Shown here in pieces: positions 1 through 7,821 of a stretch of 42,274 nucleotides of DNA (the first letter of the stretch is position 1; each line of letters begins with the position of its first letter). The stretch spans positions 1 through 42,274 of the forward strand of contig JAIOSU010000097.1 in NCBI GenBank assembly GCA_021107455.1, in the 5' to 3' direction. Under the pieces are notes generated by a model. It saw nothing but the letters and a program-made list of their open reading frames with translations, was not told the DNA's origin and did not search any database. This stretch comes from Clostridiales bacterium (GTDB lineage: Bacteria > Bacillota > Clostridia > Peptostreptococcales > Acidaminobacteraceae). Made by a program: the position numbers and the translations under genes.

Positions 1-553
1 AAGCTTCTCCATATGCCTGCTCTATGATTTGTTCACGTGTGAGCACTTGTCCTGTATGTTTGAGAAAGGTCAATAAAAGTTTGTATTCTGCTGTGGTCAA
101 ATCAATTGCCTCACCATCTTTGTATGCCGTCATCGCCTTTTGATCCAATTTGATGTTCTTATAGACGAGCAATTGTGATGCTCCAGCTGTAGGGTTCACA
201 CGTTTAAGTACGGCGTGGATTCTACGCATCAATTCTCTGGCACTGAAAGGTTTGATGACATAATCGTCCGCACCGAGATCAAAACCTCTGATTTTATCGC
301 TTTCATCCAGCCTGGCTGTCAACATGATCACAGGAACGTTTGAAAACTGTCTTATATTTTCAAGGACTTCAAAACCATCTATTCCGGGCATCATGACATC
401 GAGCACGATCATATCATATTTGCTTTTTCCGAAAAGCTCAAGAGCTTCAATGCCGTTTGAGGCCACATCACACTCATAGCCCTCATTCTCAATATATTTT
501 GAAACCACATCACTTATGGATTTCTGATCTTCAACCACTAAAATTGTGTTCAT
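1..553 (-). CDS. OmpR/PhoB-family response regulator, C-terminus cut by window edge
   Basis: This gene encodes a two-component response regulator that should switch transcription when phosphorylated. The first 184 residues are visible. The receiver domain (about residues 1-120) has the acidic pair E8/D9, the phospho-acceptor D52 in VLDVMMPG, the switch threonine in MLTAR and the conserved lysine in VIKPFS. From about residue 130 a winged-helix DNA-binding domain begins (LTTAEYKLLLTFLKHTGQVLTREQI), and it runs off the window at its recognition helix. The start is ATG at 553, with GGAGGT 8-9 bases upstream. The partner kinase is probably beyond the left edge, because kinases usually follow the regulator in such operons. 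The upstream neighbour on the same strand is a YhhN-like membrane protein, with a 71-base gap and a small inverted repeat between them. The target genes cannot be told from the sequence. Confidence 0.93.
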   Translation of the reverse strand, partial: MNTILVVEDQKSISDVVSKYIENEGYECDVASNGIEALELFGKSKYDMIVLDVMMPGIDGFEVLENIRQFSNVPVIMLTARLDESDKIRGFDLGADDYVIKPFSARELMRRIHAVLKRVNPTAGASQLLVYKNIKLDQKAMTAYKDGEAIDLTTAEYKLLLTFLKHTGQVLTREQIIEQAYGEA

Positions 554-567
554 TTGAGTTACCTCCG

Positions 568-587
568 TATGATATGATTTTATCATA
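568..587. repeat. 7-bp inverted repeat just upstream of the response regulator start
   Basis: TATGATA at 568-574 and TATCATA at 581-587 form a perfect inverted repeat with a 6-base spacer, immediately before the ribosome binding site of the response regulator. Five T residues follow on the plus strand. It could be an autoregulatory operator or a weak hairpin. No gene on the plus strand ends here, so I do not call it a terminator. Confidence 0.4.
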
Positions 588-624
588 TTTTTATGACTCA
601 AATATGACTAAAAATGTTATACTA

Positions 625-1314
625 TTATCGTAATCGGAACTTCGGATTTTTAGTAACAGCGCTAAGACTAAGAAGCACTTGTGCAGGCAAGTAAAAGAAC
701 CACATGGACACTCTCGTGAAATCATAAAACAGGTTTGAAATCCCATAGTTTGGCAATAAATTGAAGAACAGCACATTGATGTCACAAATCAGAAAAAGGA
801 CAAACCCGATTTTGAATAACATAAGTGACCGCCGTAATTTGGTTTGGACTATCATCAAGGTCCATAAATTCATCAAAAATAGCACCCCATACAAAAGTAC
901 TGCAGTTATGATCACTGTGCCTTTCCAGATCAACAGTGAACCCAATACTATTGTCACAGACGCACCTATGTAAATCCTATAATGGCTTCTTATTTGTCCA
1001 AATAGTGAGATCCTGTAAGCATAAAGCACTTGTACAAGGATAAAAACGACTACTCCGACAGACAACCAATCTGTGAATAATAATATCGCATCCGCAAGGA
1101 AAGTCACTGCAATCACAGCTGTCATCAATAAGTGATCAAACCCCGATGACTTACGATTGAATGTCAACAGCAAATACATAAAGCATATAAACACTGAAAA
1201 CAATTTAATACCATTAGACCAATCGGCAGTCAAATAATTCCAAGCATCACTGGATACTATCACCATATATATTATGCCTTGAAACACCAAAAAAATTTTC
1301 ACAGCACACCTCAT
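625..1314 (-). CDS. Integral membrane protein, YhhN-like (lysoplasmalogenase family?)
   Basis: This is a strongly hydrophobic protein of 229 residues with about seven or eight predicted membrane segments and short loops. Its pattern resembles the YhhN family, whose characterised members are lysoplasmalogenases. The resemblance rests on FLADAILLF in the place of the family's acidic GD motif, a Q-x-x-Y in the following helix, LFLICDINVLF as the second acidic segment, and FYLPAQVLL near the C-terminus. The longer reading frame to 1356 begins with TTG and lacks a ribosome binding site. I prefer the ATG at 1314, which has AAGGA 10 bases upstream. The gene is divergent from the MFS transporter and lies upstream of a response regulator on the same strand. 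The family call is tentative; a generic membrane protein is the alternative. Confidence 0.5.
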   Translation of the reverse strand: MRCAVKIFLVFQGIIYMVIVSSDAWNYLTADWSNGIKLFSVFICFMYLLLTFNRKSSGFDHLLMTAVIAVTFLADAILLFTDWLSVGVVVFILVQVLYAYRISLFGQIRSHYRIYIGASVTIVLGSLLIWKGTVIITAVLLYGVLFLMNLWTLMIVQTKLRRSLMLFKIGFVLFLICDINVLFFNLLPNYGISNLFYDFTRVSMWFFYLPAQVLLSLSAVTKNPKFRLR

Positions 1315-1374
1315 TTTCTTTTTGTCCTTATACCCAATATTTAAAGAAGTTTTCAAAACGTAAGAGGAGGCTAT

Positions 1375-2583
1375 ATGAAACTCGATATTAAAAAAACATT
1401 TATTCTAGGTTTGGGATTTTTTGCAGTCAGTCTGGTTTGGCCGCTTTACAACATCTATGTCCCTATTTTTCTCAGAGATTTTCTTGACAGTCAATTTCAA
1501 ATCAATGCGATTATGACACTGGACAATGTGCTGGCTGTAAGTTTGATTCCCTTCATCGCTTCACTCAGTGATAGAACTCAGACTCGTTTTGGAAGAAGAA
1601 TGCCTTATTTGATGATTGGTATTCCTCTATCTGCCATAGCATTCATTATGCTACCAAATTACAGTGGTTTTCTCAGTTTCATGTTGATCATCACAGTCCT
1701 CAACTTTTCCATGGCCATCTATAGAGCTCCGACCGTAGCCTTGATGCCTGATATCACACCTGCTCCTCTCAGAAGCCAGGCCAACGGTATAATCAACTTC
1801 ATGGGCGGACTCGCATCGGTATTTGTTTTGATCGGAGGATCCTTTCTCTACAAGACAAATAAAAATTTACCGTTCATTTTGACCGCAGTCTTAATGTTGT
1901 TTGCCCTGGCTATGTTGATCCGGTTTATAAAAGAACCAAAAGTAGGTGTAGAAGCCAAAGAAGATCGAGTGAACCTAAGGGCGTCCATCAAAGAGATCAT
2001 TGTGGATTCAGATAAATCCACTGCATTCATACTTCTGGCAATATTTTTCTGGTTTGTCGGTTATCAAGGTGTCGAGGCGACTTTCAGCAATTATTGCGTA
2101 CAATTTCTGGGTCTCGAAGTGACGGATGCCTCATTGATTCTCGGTTTTTTTGCCCTTTCATTTCTGGCATTTGCCATTCCAGCAGGGTTCATCGGCACAA
2201 AATTCGGGAAGAGAAAAACCATATTGGTTGGCCTTATTGGGGATACGCTAGTATTTCTTTCCCTATTCACGATAGGAACAATATTTCCATACAACCAGAT
2301 CGTCATGATGATATTGATGCTCATAGGCGGATTCTTCTGGGCACTCATCAATATCAACTCTTATCCTATGGTGGTTGAAAGAACCACAGAATTGAAAATC
2401 GGCACTTACACTGGACTTTATTACTTCGCATCCTCTCTTGCGGCTATATCAGGTCCGCTCTTCATAGGCGCATTCGTGGATCTCATCGGTTTCAAATCCA
2501 TGTTTATCATCACAGCAGCATCTTATTTTATAGCGTTCTTATTCATCAGTAAAACGAGCAAAATTGCTTCAAATGTCAAATAA
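1375..2583 (+). CDS. MFS transporter, GPH/SLC45-like sugar transporter type
   Basis: This 402-residue protein is a secondary transporter with about 12 membrane helices in two six-helix halves, split by a charged loop near residues 185-205. The loop between helices 2 and 3 reads SDRTQTRFGRRMPYL, which matches motif A of the SLC45/sucrose-transporter and GPH branch of the major facilitator superfamily. The second half has a matching G-x-x-x-x-x-FGKRK loop. The substrate is not evident; a glycoside is likely from the family. The start is ATG at 1375 with AGAGGAGG 6 bases upstream. The gene is monocistronic: it is divergent from the YhhN-like gene and convergent with azlD, and a bidirectional terminator follows the stop codon. 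Confidence 0.85.
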   Translation: MKLDIKKTFILGLGFFAVSLVWPLYNIYVPIFLRDFLDSQFQINAIMTLDNVLAVSLIPFIASLSDRTQTRFGRRMPYLMIGIPLSAIAFIMLPNYSGFLSFMLIITVLNFSMAIYRAPTVALMPDITPAPLRSQANGIINFMGGLASVFVLIGGSFLYKTNKNLPFILTAVLMLFALAMLIRFIKEPKVGVEAKEDRVNLRASIKEIIVDSDKSTAFILLAIFFWFVGYQGVEATFSNYCVQFLGLEVTDASLILGFFALSFLAFAIPAGFIGTKFGKRKTILVGLIGDTLVFLSLFTIGTIFPYNQIVMMILMLIGGFFWALININSYPMVVERTTELKIGTYTGLYYFASSLAAISGPLFIGAFVDLIGFKSMFIITAASYFIAFLFISKTSKIASNVK

Positions 2584-2590
2584 AATCAGA

Positions 2591-2631
2591 AAGGCTCCGA
2601 TCTCAATAGCTATTGTTGAGACCGGAGCCTT
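2591..2631. terminator. Bidirectional intrinsic terminator between MFS gene and azlD
   Basis: A 16-bp stem (2591-2606 with 2616-2631, one mismatch) starting AAGGCTCCG and ending CGGAGCCTT closes a 9-base loop. It lies between two convergent genes whose stops are at 2583 and 2634. The flanks are T-rich on one side in each direction (TCTTC on plus, TCTGATTTTA on minus), so it may serve both transcripts. Confidence 0.8.
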
Positions 2632-2633
2632 CT

Positions 2634-2951
2634 TCAGTTGAATATCATTTGAATCATAATCATATATATTGCTGTTCCGCCCAAAATACTTAAGAGATTG
2701 TTCCTTTTCCACAGATGAAGTAACCCAGTCAACCCCATAGCAAGTGCAACTGGCAGACTCGCCTTAAGAGCCAAAAAATCGACTCCTTTTATGCTATATA
2801 CAATAAGCATGCCCATCACAGAAGGAGGCAAATACTTTCCGGCGTATTCAACCCACTTCGGTGTTTGGACTGATCCACCGAATAATACAAAAGGAGCCAA
2901 TCTGACAAAATAGGTCACAAGCGCCATTGTGATGATTGATGCCCAAATCAT
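2634..2951 (-). CDS. azlD: AzlD, small subunit of branched-chain amino acid exporter
   Basis: This 105-residue protein has about four hydrophobic segments. It matches the AzlD family by size, by the motif TYFVRLAPFVLFGG near the N-terminus, by YLPPSVMGMLIVY in the middle, and by its position directly after azlC. AzlC and AzlD together export branched-chain amino acids in Bacillus, and close relatives act on other amino acids. The ATG overlaps the azlC stop by four bases (ATGA), so the two proteins are probably made in a fixed ratio. A terminator at 2591-2631 ends the transcript. Confidence 0.88.
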   Translation of the reverse strand: MIWASIITMALVTYFVRLAPFVLFGGSVQTPKWVEYAGKYLPPSVMGMLIVYSIKGVDFLALKASLPVALAMGLTGLLHLWKRNNLLSILGGTAIYMIMIQMIFN

Positions 2952-3643
2952 TGGTCAGCCCCCTCTCCCTTAATAATCAACGGTTTTAAAAACAGAAGCC
3001 CTATGAGCATCAATGCCATTGAAGGAATGATCAAACTGCCCTCACCGAACAACACCAGCGAGATGGCTGATGCCGCCAAGCCCAGCAAAGCAGGAATATG
3101 TGTTTTAAATGCCAACCACTGTTCTATAAAAATGACGATAAAAAGTGCTGTCAAAGCAAAATCAATACCCGCCGTATTGAAAGTGATCAGAGTCCCAAGA
3201 AATACTCCAATAATAGTACCGGTGATCCAATAAATCTGATTTAAGAGAGATATGGCGAAGAACAAAGATTCCTTCGATATCTCATTTTGAATGGCGAGAC
3301 CACATAGAAGCGAATATGTCTCATCCGTCAAAGCGAATATCATATATTGCTTTTTTGGTCCAAAAGTTTTGAATAGTTCAATAAAGGACAACCCATAAAA
3401 GAGATGTCTGATGTTGACAAAAAGGGTCATGAGTCCCACTTGTACGAGTCCTACAGGATTGAGCAAAAGTCCAATGGCTACAAATTGCATGGCACCGGCA
3501 TAAACGAACACACTCATTCCAATAGCTACCCATATACTAAGTCCTGATTTTATGACAAGAAGACCAAATGGAATCCCGACAGAAATGTATCCAAGCATAA
3601 CCGGTATGGTCATAGGAAATGCGATTTTTAATGTTTTTTTCAT
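2948..3643 (-). CDS. azlC: AzlC, large subunit of branched-chain amino acid exporter
   Basis: The protein has 231 residues and several membrane helices. It carries the AzlC signature near the N-terminus (MLGYISVGIPFGLL), followed by VFVYAGAMQFVAIGLL and NIRHLFYGLSF, which are typical of the family. The reading frame extends to 3709, but that start has no ribosome binding site. ATG at 3643 has AGAGGT 6 bases upstream and gives the usual family length. The product should export branched-chain or related amino acids together with AzlD, with which it overlaps by four bases. The gene is divergent from lipB. The palindromic element CATTATAATG at 3697-3706 offers a possible -10 box on this strand too, but I see no good -35 partner for it. 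Confidence 0.9.
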   Translation of the reverse strand: MKKTLKIAFPMTIPVMLGYISVGIPFGLLVIKSGLSIWVAIGMSVFVYAGAMQFVAIGLLLNPVGLVQVGLMTLFVNIRHLFYGLSFIELFKTFGPKKQYMIFALTDETYSLLCGLAIQNEISKESLFFAISLLNQIYWITGTIIGVFLGTLITFNTAGIDFALTALFIVIFIEQWLAFKTHIPALLGLAASAISLVLFGEGSLIIPSMALMLIGLLFLKPLIIKGEGADQ

Positions 3644-3676
3644 ACATCGACCTCTGTTCTCATTATTATTTGGCAG

Positions 3677-3705
3677 TTTACAATCCTTCTCTATTTCATT
3701 ATAAT
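3677..3705 (+). promoter_or_regulatory. Sigma-A-type promoter for lipB
   Basis: TTTACA at 3677-3682 and TATAAT at 3700-3705 are separated by exactly 17 bases. Transcription would begin near 3712, which leaves a leader of about 27 bases containing the lipB ribosome binding site. Confidence 0.8.
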
Positions 3706-3738
3706 GCATTTATACATTGATTGATTTGGAGGAACCCA

Positions 3739-4389
3739 ATGAAGCTACTCTATAAAGACCTTGGAACTGTCAAATACAACCAAGCCTATGATTTACAAGA
3801 AAAATATGTCGAAATGGTCCAAAATGGCTCTCCAGATACCCTTGTTTTACTGGAACACCCAAAAGTCATCACTCTTGGAATCAATGCGGATGTGTCCAAT
3901 ATTCTCATGGATACTGACGATCTGATTGCAAATGGATTTGAGATCATGAATATCAGAAGAGGCGGAGACGTCACTTATCACGGACCCGGGCAATTGGTTG
4001 CCTATACGATTTTCAATATCAAAAAGAATCATGGTGGCAGCATCAAGATATTTGTTCACGCACTAGAACAGATCATCATCGATCTACTGATTGAAGATTA
4101 TGGTATCGAGGCCAATAGAGACCCCATCAACTCAGGAGTATTCATTGGACTTTCAAAGATAGCAGCTATTGGGCTATCCGTTCATCGTGGTGTGACTATG
4201 CACGGGTTTGCATTAAATGTCAATACTGACCTCAGCGACTTCAAAACCATAGCCCCATGCGGACTGACAACAAGAGATGTCACTTCAATGGAGGCAATTC
4301 TCGGTCAGAGTCAAAATATGGTTCAAATCAAAAAAAACGTTTTAAATCGGTTCACTCAAACTTTTGGGTTTACTTCAATTGAAACTTGA
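3739..4389 (+). CDS. lipB: Octanoyl-[acyl-carrier-protein]:protein octanoyltransferase LipB
   Basis: LipB transfers octanoyl groups from acyl carrier protein to lipoyl domains (glycine cleavage H protein or E2 subunits) in the first step of lipoate synthesis. The 216-residue protein shows the family motif RRGGDVTYHGPGQLV near residue 75, the catalytic lysine in GLSKIAAIG and the catalytic cysteine in APCGLTTRDVTSM. The frame opens further upstream at a TTG (3721), but ATG at 3739 is preceded by TGGAGGA and is the better start. It has its own promoter. No lipA or lipoylated enzyme gene lies next to it here. Its last 20 bases overlap the 3' end of the convergent GNAT gene. Confidence 0.95.
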   Translation: MKLLYKDLGTVKYNQAYDLQEKYVEMVQNGSPDTLVLLEHPKVITLGINADVSNILMDTDDLIANGFEIMNIRRGGDVTYHGPGQLVAYTIFNIKKNHGGSIKIFVHALEQIIIDLLIEDYGIEANRDPINSGVFIGLSKIAAIGLSVHRGVTMHGFALNVNTDLSDFKTIAPCGLTTRDVTSMEAILGQSQNMVQIKKNVLNRFTQTFGFTSIET

Positions 4390-4825
4390 AAGCTGGAATC
4401 TTCAGACTTGGGTCAATGGTTGAACTTACTTCACCAACACGACTCGATCCCATTTTCGTATAAAATGGTATTGCTCCAGGGCTAGTTACCCAATTTAAAC
4501 TTTCTACATCAAACATCAAACAGACTTCGAGCATCAAATCCCACATTTTCCTGCCCATTCCACATCCGATTTGATCGACTCTGATATAAAAATATTCTAG
4601 CGTCGCTTCAAGTCCGTGTTTCTTTAAGCTGAAAAACCCGATTATCTCCTCATCATCGGTCATTACAAACGTTTCACTCTGTCTTAGAAACTCCTCATCA
4701 ATGGTATATTTTTCTTTGAAGATGCCCATGAACGTTTCATCATAACCCCAGTACGCTTCAGATTCATATGCGATTTTATTGAGTTGGTTCAGATCTTTTG
4801 AGTCAGCTTTTTTGTAGTCCAACAT
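4370..4825 (-). CDS. GNAT-family N-acetyltransferase
   Basis: This 151-residue protein has a single GNAT fold. The acetyl-CoA pyrophosphate-binding loop is RVDQIGCGMGRKMW, matching the Q/R-x-x-G-x-G/A motif, followed by the usual helix. The C-terminal part (SPGAIPFYTKMGSSRVGE) has the conserved FY-x-K-x-G substrate-end motif. The substrate is unknown. It starts 8 bases after the stop of the DMT transporter, so it is the last gene of a three-gene operon (GNAT, DMT transporter, GNAT). Its 3' end overlaps the lipB coding region by 20 bases on the opposite strand. Confidence 0.85.
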   Translation of the reverse strand: MLDYKKADSKDLNQLNKIAYESEAYWGYDETFMGIFKEKYTIDEEFLRQSETFVMTDDEEIIGFFSLKKHGLEATLEYFYIRVDQIGCGMGRKMWDLMLEVCLMFDVESLNWVTSPGAIPFYTKMGSSRVGEVSSTIDPSLKIPAFKFQLK

Positions 4826-4833
4826 ATTTTACC

Positions 4834-5670
4834 TCACTTTCGTGAATTCATATAATTGACTATACCTCCAAGAACAATCAGAACACCACCAAATAGTGAT
4901 AAGACATCCGGCAGTTCAAACCATACCACCAAACCGATCATAAATGAAAAAATAATATCTGAATAGCTGTAGATGGAAAGTTCAGATGCAGGTGCATACT
5001 GATAGGCATTGGTCATAAAAAGCTGTGCTATCAGCGCTGAAACTCCAATCCCCAACAAAGACATCAATTCGGTGACATCTGGCACTACAAAACCTTCGAT
5101 TGCCATGAAAGGCAATAATACGACACTTGAAAACAAACAAAAATAGAATACGATCAAAATCGGTGGGTCGTATGCTGTCAGTTTTCTAATCACAGTATAT
5201 GCAGCACCTGCAAATGCGGCAGATAAAAGTCCCAAAATGCCAGGTAATAGAGAATAATCAAGACTCGGCCTAACAACAAATAGTGCACCGACTATAGCAA
5301 TCAGTAATGCGACTTTCTGTGGTCGGTTAACTTTTTCCTTCAAAAAAAACACTGCAAATACCATGACGAAAAATGGTGATAATTTGTTTAAAATGACGGC
5401 ATTTGCAAGTGGCAATCTCTCTAGAGCGGCATAGTAGAGTCCAACCCCGATCAGTCCAAATAGTGATCTGAGCAACATTAAAGTTGGTTTTTGGGGTTTT
5501 AATTTGATCTTTTTTCTATACACTGTAAATGAAACCGCAATTAGACCTACCATATTTCTAAAAAACATTTTCTCAGTAAGCGGTAATTCAGGCACACTTT
5601 TCACAAAAGCAGCCATAATTGAAAAAAATAACGCTGAAAGCAATATATATATTATTCCTTTTTTCTTCAT
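4834..5670 (-). CDS. EamA/DMT-family transporter (10 TM)
   Basis: This is a drug/metabolite transporter of 278 residues made of two EamA repeats with five helices each. The first repeat begins IIYILLSALFFSIMAAFVK and the second ILGLLSAAFAGAAYTVIRKL. Members export amino acids, nucleobases or other metabolites; the substrate here is unknown. The reading frame continues to 5709, but ATG at 5670 overlaps the stop of the upstream GNAT gene in an ATGA arrangement and has an AGGA site about 9 bases upstream, so it is the likely start. Sitting between two acetyltransferases, it may export a compound that these enzymes modify; that is inference only. Confidence 0.87.
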   Translation of the reverse strand: MKKKGIIYILLSALFFSIMAAFVKSVPELPLTEKMFFRNMVGLIAVSFTVYRKKIKLKPQKPTLMLLRSLFGLIGVGLYYAALERLPLANAVILNKLSPFFVMVFAVFFLKEKVNRPQKVALLIAIVGALFVVRPSLDYSLLPGILGLLSAAFAGAAYTVIRKLTAYDPPILIVFYFCLFSSVVLLPFMAIEGFVVPDVTELMSLLGIGVSALIAQLFMTNAYQYAPASELSIYSYSDIIFSFMIGLVVWFELPDVLSLFGGVLIVLGGIVNYMNSRK

Positions 5671-6281
5671 CGATTTCCATCCTGTGAGTTTATTGTTTGC
5701 CTTAGCCATTGTTCCTTGTCCCTTATATCACTGTGTATGAAATCGTAAGCTGATTCAATGGCTGTGATGACCATTTTACCATCAGGAAATGCATTAATGC
5801 CTGTCGACTTGTAATAAAGGTACATTTCAAGACCTCCAAACTCATTGGGCAAATAATACTTCAGATTAAGTCTTACCGCTCCCGCGTACTCATAAAACGA
5901 AATTCTTCTCATCTGATTCTCATTGGCCTCCTCAGGAATCTCAACCTCAAGAAGCATTCCAATATAACTGTCATAGAAACTGCTCATCTTCTCAAAGAAT
6001 TTTGATCCATAGCCTCTTCCTTGAAACACTGGATGAATAACTATGAAATCCAGCCATAGCATACTAAGCTTTCTGATAGTATATAAAAATGCGTAACCCA
6101 CCTCAATTCCAGTTTCGCTCAGCGCGATTAAGAGTTTGTAGTCTCCGGTCTCAAACAATCTGATAAAAACATCTATGGCTTTGCGTTCACCTTCGGGAAA
6201 TTCTTCTATGATACTGTCGTAGAGCCTAATTACATCGGATAATCCACCTTCTATGATCGTGAGTTCTTCCATAATATGCAT
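5667..6281 (-). CDS. GNAT-family N-acetyltransferase with C-terminal extension
   Basis: The protein has 204 residues. The GNAT core lies at about residues 1-150, with the acetyl-CoA-binding loop HPVFQGRGYGSKFF and a downstream MRRISFYEYAGAVRL segment that matches the fold's last strand and helix. About 50 further residues at the C-terminus have no motif I know. The start is ATG at 6281, behind a run of five G residues with 7-base spacing. It is the first gene of the operon that continues with the DMT transporter and a second GNAT gene. It begins only 32 bases after the liv terminator, so its promoter must be very close or overlap that terminator. Confidence 0.8.
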   Translation of the reverse strand: MHIMEELTIIEGGLSDVIRLYDSIIEEFPEGERKAIDVFIRLFETGDYKLLIALSETGIEVGYAFLYTIRKLSMLWLDFIVIHPVFQGRGYGSKFFEKMSSFYDSYIGMLLEVEIPEEANENQMRRISFYEYAGAVRLNLKYYLPNEFGGLEMYLYYKSTGINAFPDGKMVITAIESAYDFIHSDIRDKEQWLRQTINSQDGNR

Positions 6282-6313
6282 CTGTCATACCCCCTGTAGA
6301 ATGATTTTATCAG

Positions 6314-6344
6314 AAAAAAACAGGATTGACTATTGTCAATCCTG
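6314..6344 (-). terminator. Intrinsic terminator of the liv operon
   Basis: A perfect 10-bp stem (CAGGATTGAC at 6321-6330, GTCAATCCTG at 6335-6344) with a 4-base loop is followed on the minus strand by seven T residues (A-run 6314-6320). It sits 12 bases past the livF stop. Confidence 0.93.
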
Positions 6345-6355
6345 CCATCCCTATA

Positions 6356-7060
6356 TTAAGCGCCTAAATAAGCTTTTTTCACATTTTCATTCTCGAGGAG
6401 TTCTTTCCCCTTTCCTTCAAGAACAATTTTTCCAACTTCCATTACATAACCATAGTCCGCTATTTCTAGTGCTACTTTGGCGTTTTGCTCAATCAACATG
6501 ATTGTAACACCAAGTTTGTTGATTTTCTTGATGATTTCAAAAATGTCCTTGACGATGAGAGGTGCAAGTCCAAGTGACGGTTCATCCATTAGAAGTACCT
6601 CAGGTTTGCTCATAAGAGCCCTGCCAACTGCCAACATCTGTTGCTCTCCACCGGACATAGTACCCGCCTTTTGTTTTTTCCTTTCAAGCAATCGAGGAAA
6701 AAGTTCATAGACCCATTCCATATCCTTTTGCACTTCATCAGAATATTTTCTGGAATAAGAACCCAGTATCAGATTCTCCTCAACAGTAAGATTCGTAAAT
6801 ACTCTTCTACCTTCTGGAACCAGGACCAAACCATTTTTAACGAGATTCTGAGTTTTTTCAAAAGTAATGTCCTTATCTTTATAAAATATAGTCCCCGATT
6901 TAGGCTTTTCAAGAGTCATGATCGCACGAAGTGTCGTACTTTTTCCTGCGCCGTTCGCTCCAATCAGACTAATGATCTTTCCTTTTGGTACTTCGAGTGA
7001 AATGCCTTTGATGGCATGTATTCCACCGTAATATACATTTAGATCGTTAATTTTTATCAT
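6356..7060 (-). CDS. livF: LivF, branched-chain amino acid ABC transporter ATPase
   Basis: LivF is one of the two cytoplasmic ATPases that drive the branched-chain amino acid importer. The 234-residue protein has Walker A GANGAGKST near residue 35, the ABC signature MSGGEQQMLAVGRAL, Walker B VLLMDEPSLGLAP and a switch histidine replaced by the LivF-typical LIEQN. The last codons give the AYLGA ending common in this family. The start overlaps livG by four bases. It closes the livKHMGF operon and is followed by a strong terminator. Confidence 0.95.
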   Translation of the reverse strand: MIKINDLNVYYGGIHAIKGISLEVPKGKIISLIGANGAGKSTTLRAIMTLEKPKSGTIFYKDKDITFEKTQNLVKNGLVLVPEGRRVFTNLTVEENLILGSYSRKYSDEVQKDMEWVYELFPRLLERKKQKAGTMSGGEQQMLAVGRALMSKPEVLLMDEPSLGLAPLIVKDIFEIIKKINKLGVTIMLIEQNAKVALEIADYGYVMEVGKIVLEGKGKELLENENVKKAYLGA

Positions 7061-7821
7061 TCGTCCACCCCTAAATAAGCCTCTATAACTTTTGGGTTAT
7101 TCTGCACTTCAGATGCACTGCCTTCGGCAATATTGACTCCATAATCCAGCACATAAGTTTTCTCACAGACTCCCATGATGACTTGCATGTGATGTTCAAT
7201 CATGAGTATCGACACTTTAAATTTCTTACGGATTTCTTTAACAAATTCCATAAGCTCAATGGATTCTTGAGGATTCATACCGGCCGCCGGCTCGTCAAGC
7301 AATAGAAGCCTAGGCTCAGTAGCGAGTGCCCTTGCGATTTCATGCTTTCTTTGCTTTCCATATGGCAGGGAACTTGCCTTGTCATCTTTATATTCCAACA
7401 AACCTACATCGTTCAGTAAATCAAGTGACTTTTGGATGACATCACTCTCTTTTTTTGTATAATCAGGTAATCTGATTACCGCTGAGAAGATGTTGGAATC
7501 CAATCTTAAATGATGTGCGATAATGACATTGTCAAGAACTGTCAAATCTTTGAATAATCTTATATTTTGGAATGTACGTGCTATGCCTCTCTTTGTGATC
7601 AAATGTGGTTTGAGTTTTTTTATGGAATTTCCATCAAATAATATATCGCCCTCAGTTGGAGTATAAACTCCCGTGATCATGTTGAACACAGTTGTTTTTC
7701 CAGCGCCATTCGGACCAATCAAACCAACGATGCTATCTTCGGCAATATCCAAATTGAGTCCTGAAACTGCAGTCAGGCCACCAAATCGCATGGTGATATT
7801 CTCGGTCTTTAAAATACTCAT
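7057..7821 (-). CDS. livG: LivG, branched-chain amino acid ABC transporter ATPase
   Basis: This is the second ATPase of the importer, 254 residues. Walker A is GPNGAGKTTVFN, the signature region reads SSLPYGKQRKHEIARAL (the SLPYG variant usual for LivG), and Walker B is LLLLDEPAAGMNP with the switch histidine in IEHHMQVIM. It overlaps livM upstream and livF downstream by four bases each, so translation of the three is probably coupled. Confidence 0.95.
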   Translation of the reverse strand: MSILKTENITMRFGGLTAVSGLNLDIAEDSIVGLIGPNGAGKTTVFNMITGVYTPTEGDILFDGNSIKKLKPHLITKRGIARTFQNIRLFKDLTVLDNVIIAHHLRLDSNIFSAVIRLPDYTKKESDVIQKSLDLLNDVGLLEYKDDKASSLPYGKQRKHEIARALATEPRLLLLDEPAAGMNPQESIELMEFVKEIRKKFKVSILMIEHHMQVIMGVCEKTYVLDYGVNIAEGSASEVQNNPKVIEAYLGVDE

